Of a stretch of DNA of 64,000 bases, positions 57,652-64,000 are shown piece after piece. The DNA comes from Cherax quadricarinatus (taxonomy: Eukaryota > Arthropoda > Malacostraca > Decapoda > Parastacidae): positions 18,237,196 through 18,301,195 of the forward strand of contig NC_091301.1 of assembly GCF_038502225.1 (NCBI RefSeq). Reading direction: 5' to 3'. The notes below the pieces were generated by a model that saw nothing but the letters and a program-made list of their open reading frames with translations, was not told the DNA's origin and searched no databases. The position numbers and the translations under genes are program-made. How positions within the stretch are numbered: position 1 is the first letter of the stretch; each line of letters begins with the position of its first letter.

Positions 57652-59935
57652 GGTTGCAGGGGTCGAGTTACAGCCCCTGGCCCCACCTCTTCACTGGTCG
57701 CAACTAAGTCACACTTCCTGTTCCATAAGCTTTATCATACCTCTTCTTAAGGCTATGTATGGATCCTGGCTCAACTACATCACTTCCCAGACTATTTCAT
57801 ACCCTGATAACTCTATGACTGAAGAAATACTTGCTAACATCCCTGTGATTCATCTGAGTCTTCAACTCCCAACTGTGACCCCTTGTTGCTGCTTCCCATC
57901 TCTGGAACATCCTGTTTCCCTCCACGTTGTCATTTCCTCTCAGTATATTTTGTTATCATATCCCCCCCCCCTTGTCTCTGCTGTCCTCCATTATCGTCAG
58001 GTCGGTTTTATTTAACCTCTCCTCGTGGGACATGCCCCTTAGCTCCGAGACTAGTCTTGTTGCAAACCTTTACACTTTCTCTAATTCCCTTATATGCTTG
58101 GCTAAGTGTGGGCTCCAAACTGGTGCTCCATACTCCAATATAAGCCCGACATACACGGTGTACATGTTCCTGAACAATTCCTTATCGAGATGTCGGAATG
58201 CTATTCTTAGGTTAGCTAGTCGCCCATATGCTGCAGCAGGTATGTGGTTGATGTGCGCCTCAGGAGATGTGCTTGGTGCTATACTCGCCCCAAGATCCTT
58301 TTTCTTGAATGAGGTTTGTAGTCTTCTTTGTCCTTCCCCAATCTTCTTGACTTTGCACTTGGAGCCAGTTGCTGGACCATGCCTATACCCTGTCCAGAAC
58401 CCTTTGTAGTTCTGAAGTGTCCTCGTCTGACTGAATTCTTCTCGTCAACTTCACATCATCTGCAAGCAGGGACACTTCTGAGTCTATTCCTTCCGTCATG
58501 TCTTTCACAAATACCAGAAACAGCACCGGTCCTAGGACTGACCCCTGTCGAATCCCGCTCGTCACAGGCGCCCACTCTGACACCTCGTCACGTACCATGA
58601 CTCGTTGATGTCTTCCCGACAGGTATTCTCTGATCCATTTCAGCGCTTTCCCTGTTATACCTGCCTGGCCCTCCAGCTTATGCACTAATCTCTTGTGTCG
58701 AACCGTGTCGAAAGGCTTCTTACAGTCCACCCCTCTCTCTCTTGTTTTACTGCTGTCACCCTGTCATAGAACTCCAGTAGGTTTGTGACACAGGATTTCC
58801 CATCCCTGAAACCGTGCTGGTTGTCGTTGATAAGCTCATTCCTTTCTAGGTGCTCCACCACTCTTCTCTTGATAATCTTCTCCATGACTTTGCATACTAT
58901 ACCTGTCAATGACACTGGTCTGTAATTTAATAATGCTTTATGTCTCTCTACTTTTTTTAAAATTGGGACTACATTTGCTGTCTTCCACACCTCAGGTAGT
59001 CCCCCTGTTTCCATAAATGTGTTATAGAATATTGCTAGTAGCACACGTAGCGCCTTTGCTCCCTCTCTCAGGACCCATGGAGAGAAGTTATCCGGCCCCA
59101 TCGCCTTTGAGGTATCTAGCTCGTTTAGCAGCCTCTTCATTTCTTCCTCGGTTGTATTTATTGTGTCCAACACTTAATGGTGAACTCCACCTCTCTGCCT
59201 TTCTGGTGTCCCTTCTGCCTCCTCTGTGATCACTTCTTTGAATCTCATGTTGAGCCCCTCACATACTTCTCGGCCGTTTCTTGTGATCTCCCTCCCTCCT
59301 CTTCCTCCCTCAGCCTGATTACCTGGTCCTTGACTGTTGTTTTCCTCCTGATGTGGCTGTGTAGCAGCTTCGGGTCAGATCTGGCTTTTGCTGTTATGTC
59401 ATTTTCGTATTGTCGTTGGGCCTCCCTACTTACCTGTGCATATTCATTTTTGGCTCTACGACTGCTCTCCTTATTCTCCTGGGTACCTTGCCTTCTAAAC
59501 TTTTTCCATTCTCTAGCACACTTGGTTTTGGTCTCTCTACACATTTGGGTGAACCAAGGGCTCATCCTGGCCTTCTCGTTATTTGTTACCCTTGGGTACA
59601 AATCTCTCCTCAGCTTCCTTGCATATTGTTGTCACATATTCCGTCCTCTCATTTACTGACTTCCCTGCCAGTGCTCTGTCCCACTGAACCTCGTGCAGGA
59701 AATTCTTCATGCCCCTGTAGTCCCGTCTCTTGTAGTTTGGCTTCGTTCGTCCTACCTTTCTTGCTTCTCTCTCCACATGTAACTACTATGTATTCGAAGC
59801 TCAGAACCACGTGGTCACTGGCCCCGAGGGGGCTTTCGTATGTGATGTTCTCAGTATCTGCACTTCTCAAGGTGAATACTAGGTCCAGTCTTGCTGCTTC
59901 ATCCTCTCCTCTCTTTCTGGTAGTGTCCCTTACGT
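57652..59935 (-). pseudogene. AC-flanked CR1-like LINE, copy E
   Basis: The longest copy. The sense-strand 5' end retains the last part of the APE endonuclease (LRSADTENITYESPLGASDHVV, with the SDH motif), then linker, RT (PILKK, YRPVSL, GFRDGKSCVTNLLEF, LLADDVKL) and C-terminus, with several frameshifts and stops. (GT)n bounds both ends, and the 3' tail unit itself is missing. It shows that the family carries an APE-type endonuclease. Confidence 0.8.
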
Positions 59936-59943
59936 GTGTGTGT

Positions 59944-60863
59944 ACTCACCTAATTGTACTCACCTAATTGTGGTTGCAGGGGTCGATACTCAGCTCCTGG
60001 CCCCGCCTCCTCACTGAGCGCTGCTAGGTCCTCTCTCTCCCTGCTCCATGAGATTTATCATACCTCATCTTAAAGCTATGTATGGTTCCTGCCTCCACTA
60101 CCTCACTTGCTAGGCTATTCCACTTTCTGACTACTCTGTGACTGAAGAAATACTTCCTAACATCCCTTTGGCTCACCTGGGTCTTCAACCTCCAATTGTG
60201 ACCCCTTGCTTCTGTGTCCCCTCTCTGGAACATCCTGTCTCTGTCCACCTTGTCTATTCCACGCAGTATTTTGTATGTCGTTATCATGTCTCCCCTAACC
60301 CTCCTGTCCTCCAGTGTCGTCAGGCCGATTTCCCTTAACCTTTCTTCGTAGGACATTTCCCTTAGCTCTGGAACTAACCTTGTCGCACTTTCTCTAATTT
60401 TTTTGACGTGCTTGATCAAGTGTGGGTTCCAAACAGGTGCTGCATACTCCAGTATGGGCCTGACGTACCCGGTGTACAGTGTCTTGAACGATTCCTTACT
60501 AAGGTATCGGAACGCTATTCTCAGGTTTGCCAGGCGCCCATATGCTGCAGCAGTTATCTGGTTGATGTGTGCTTCCGGAGACATGTTCGGTGTTATACTC
60601 ACCGCAAGATCTTTCTCCTTGAGCAAAGTTTGCAGTCTTTGGCCACCTAGCCTTTATTCCGTCTTCGGTCTTCTTTGCCCTTCCCCGTTCTTCATGACTT
60701 TGCAAATGGCGGGGTTAAATTCGAGAAGCCAGTTGCTGAACCAAGTGTCCAGCCTGTCCAGGTCTCTTTGAAGTCCTGCCTGATCCTCACCTGATTTAAT
60801 TCTCCTCATTATCTTCACATCATCTGCGAAGAGGGACACTTCTGAATCTGACCCTTCCATCAT
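59944..60863 (-). pseudogene. AC-flanked CR1-like LINE, copy F
   Basis: A minus-strand copy truncated just before FADD (MMEGSDSEVSLFADDVKIM). The C-terminal 200-codon frame 60626-60024 is open through KYFFSHRVVRKWNSLASEVV. The tail has two tandem ACAATTAGGTGAGT units and (GT)n beyond. At the 5' end the sequence passes straight into GTGTGTGTGT at 60864. It is less decayed than B and D. Confidence 0.8.
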
Positions 60864-60904
60864 GTGTGTGTGTTTGTATATCATTTCTGCTATTAGCTTT
60901 CATT

Positions 60905-61080
60905 TTCATCCTTTTGTACCTGTAACAAGTGTGTCCACGTCCGCTTTATCAATTCCTCTGAACAATTTAAATGCGGTAATCACATGCCCTCTTGTCCTCT
61001 CTTTCTAAGTTATGAAATTTAATTCTTTCACTATTTAAAGTATCGCCTTTAGCTCTGCAGCTAGCCTAGCCCGGTAGCAA
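60905..61080 (-). pseudogene. Old CR1-like LINE relic
   Basis: On the minus strand, short frames read ELKAIL, LNFITLERE, RGHVITAFKLFRGIDKADVD, matching the ELRGMSYEERL ... RRVRGDMITTYKILRGIDKVDRD segment of the other LINEs. It is strongly diverged and broken, without a tail. Confidence 0.5.
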
Positions 61081-61953
61081 AATTTCAGACGAATGAACTC
61101 AACTGGGCATCGACGTCCATTCTCTGTTATACTGTCATCTTTTTGAAAAGGTACATTGTTATCCACTCTTTCTTTTCTATTTGATTCTGTCCTTTTTTTT
61201 CTAACTTCTCTATAGTACAATGTGCTCGTAGGTGTACACTCGTGTACATGTGCATTTGGATTCTTTCATTTACGTGCACTCAACCCTGCGTGTGCTTTTA
61301 TCAATATTTTCTTTCATCTCTACAACAACACTGTTTCTGATAATTAATTTGCTTGACAGGCTTTCAAAATTAACCGACCTTTGGGAAATGAGGTGAAAGG
61401 TTTTCCTCTCTTGTTGGTTTTTCTCATTCCTGTTGGGAAATGGACGGTAAGTATTCTCTCTCTTGTTGGTCAGTGTTCTGTTCTTGATGGCGCGTTTATA
61501 TTCTGTTTCAGGGTGTTTCTTTTCCCGTAAGTTACATAAGTGTACTCGACTTCGTGGTGGGTTTATAAAATTCCTCTATGTACCAACAATCTACCATCTT
61601 TCCGTAGCCTCGCCCACCTCGGACAATAAACCGAAAAATGCAGGGATCGGCTGTCCCGAGAGATGGCGGTTCTCAGGTGATATAAACTCAAGCTACGCTA
61701 AATAAAACCTTAAAACTGATTAACTCTTGACTGAATACTTTACGGTATCCTCTTTGCCTTAATGATGTGCCTCAGCTCAGGCTGACAGATTTGAACACAC
61801 TGTATAAGCCCCTTCCTGCGTGCTAAAATGTGATAGAGAAAACAGCTTTTGTTCCCTCTGAGTAACTCTGATAGAGTAGAATAGCAGCACATTGCTGATA
61901 TATCCAGTTTTGCTAAATAGGAATAAACGAATATCTGTATTTGTGGCCATCAC
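61081..61953. other. Interval without recognisable gene
   Basis: No coding or RNA signal recognised. Confidence 0.5.
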
Positions 61954-61984
61954 ACAGACACAGACACACACACACACACACACA

Positions 61985-62073
<89 letters not shown>

Positions 62074-62092
62074 ATACACACACACACACACA

Positions 62093-62179
<87 letters not shown>

Positions 62180-62180
62180 A
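61954..62180. repeat. (CA)n microsatellite, 5' flank of LINE copy G
   Basis: A CA run with GACA, TACA and CGCGCG interruptions. Confidence 0.95.
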
Positions 62181-63280
62181 GAAGCTGGAGGATCAGGCAC
62201 ACGTAAAAGGAAGGGCACTGCAATGGATAAGGGAATACCTGACAGGGAGGCAGCAACGAGTCATGGTACGTGAAGAGGTATCACAGTGGGCGCCTGTTAC
62301 GAGTGGAACCCAGAGGGGTCAGTTCTAGGACCAGTGCTATTTTTTGATATATGTGAACGACATGATGGAAGGAATAGACTCTGAAGTGTCCCTGTTCGCA
62401 GATGACGTGAAGCTGATGAGAAGAATTAAATCGGACGAGGATGAGGCAGGACTGCAAAGAGACCTGGAGGCTGGACATGTGGTCCAGTAACTGGCTTCTC
62501 GAATTCAATCCAGCCAAATGCAAAGTCATGAAGATTGGGGAGGGGCAAAGAAGACCGCAGACAGAGTATAGGCTAGGTGGACAAAGACTACAGACCTCAC
62601 TCAGGAGAAAGACCGGGGTGACCATAACACCGAGCACATCACCGGAGGCACATCAAGCCAAATAACCGCTGCAGCATACGGGCGCCTGGCAAACCTGAGA
62701 ATAGCGTTCCGATACCTTAATAAGGAATCGTTCAAGACACTGTACACTGTGTATGTTAGGCCCATACTGGAGTATGCAGCACCAGTCTGGAACCCCCACC
62801 TGGTCAAGCACGTCAAGAAGTTAGAGAAAGTACAAAGGTTTGCAACAAGGCTAGTCCCAGAGCTCAAGGGAATGTCGTACGAGGAAAGGTTAAGGGAAAT
62901 CGGACTGACGACACTGGAGGACAGAAGGGTCAGGGGAGACATGATAACGACATACAAGATACTGCGGGGAATAGACAAGGTGGACAAAGATAGGATGTTC
63001 CAGAGAGGGGACACAGGGACAAGGGGTCAGAACTGGAAGCTGAAGACTCAGACGAGTCACAGGGACGTTAGGAAGTATTTCTTCGGTCATAGAGTTGTCA
63101 GCAAGTGGAATAGCCTAGCAAGTGAAGTAGTGGAGGCAGGAACCATACATAGTTTTAAGAAGAGGTATGACAAAGCTCAGGAAGCAGAGAGAGAGAGGAT
63201 CCAGTAGCGATCAGTGAAGAGGCGGGGCCAGGAGCTGAGTCTCGACCCCTGCAACCACAATTAGGTGAATTAGGTGAGTA
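62181..63280 (+). pseudogene. AC-flanked CR1-like LINE, copy G
   Basis: A plus-strand copy truncated in the RT palm (starting at the LEDQAHVKGRALQW block). It keeps FADDVKLMRR and the full C-terminal part in frame 62749-63207, with small deletions near 62310, 62468 and 62610 that break the frame. The tail is GGTGAATTAGGTGAGTA, then (AC)n. It is almost identical to copy A over the shared kilobase, so both were inserted recently or copied from one another. Confidence 0.8.

Positions 63281-64000
<720 letters not shown>

Overview
This is a eukaryotic, gene-poor, repeat-dominated window, most likely from a decapod crustacean (crayfish, lobster or shrimp-like). The reasons are the very long (TA)n, (AC)n/(GT)n and (ATT)n microsatellites, the AT-rich intergenic DNA, and several dispersed repeats that I recall as typical of decapod genomes. 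I see no convincing host protein-coding gene, no rRNA and no clearly functional tRNA. Almost everything recognisable is a mobile element or its relic.

Layout. 1-5.2 kb: (TA)n arrays interleaved with a TA-flanked MITE family, Penelope-like ends with a hammerhead-like motif, and a LINE 3' relic. 5.24-9.42 kb: an apparently complete CR1-type LINE with two open ORFs, ORF1 carrying an SGNH/GDSL esterase domain and ORF2 carrying endonuclease plus reverse transcriptase (RT), joined by a TGATG stop/start overlap. 10.0-10.7 and 36.8-37.5 kb: two orphan copies of a zinc-finger plus restriction-like-endonuclease-like domain. 18.4-28.6 kb: a decayed Tx1-like LINE split by a 7.2 kb LTR retrotransposon (4-bp CGAT target duplication). 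The LTR element has integrase upstream of RT, the Gmr1-like order. 33.1-35.4 kb: a CR1-like LINE copy bounded on both sides by (AC)n. 35.6-37.5 kb: more repeat ends. 38.9-47.4 kb: a noncoding block that looks internally duplicated and diverged, with a SINE whose 3' tail matches the CR1 LINE tail and a candidate solo LTR. 50.7-63.4 kb: a second deleted LTR element nested in (GT)n, itself hit by a tRNA-type SINE, then six more copies of the (AC)n-flanked LINE and a 1.36 kb (GT)n array.

How the parts relate. The intact CR1 LINE could supply RT for the SINE that shares its tail. The second LINE family occurs seven times. Every copy is oriented so that (AC)n lies on its sense strand, and the 5' truncation points differ but almost always abut (AC)n. 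This is the strongest candidate for an undescribed behaviour here: insertion into AC microsatellites. All calls come from reading the sequence without searches, so clade names are family-level judgements.
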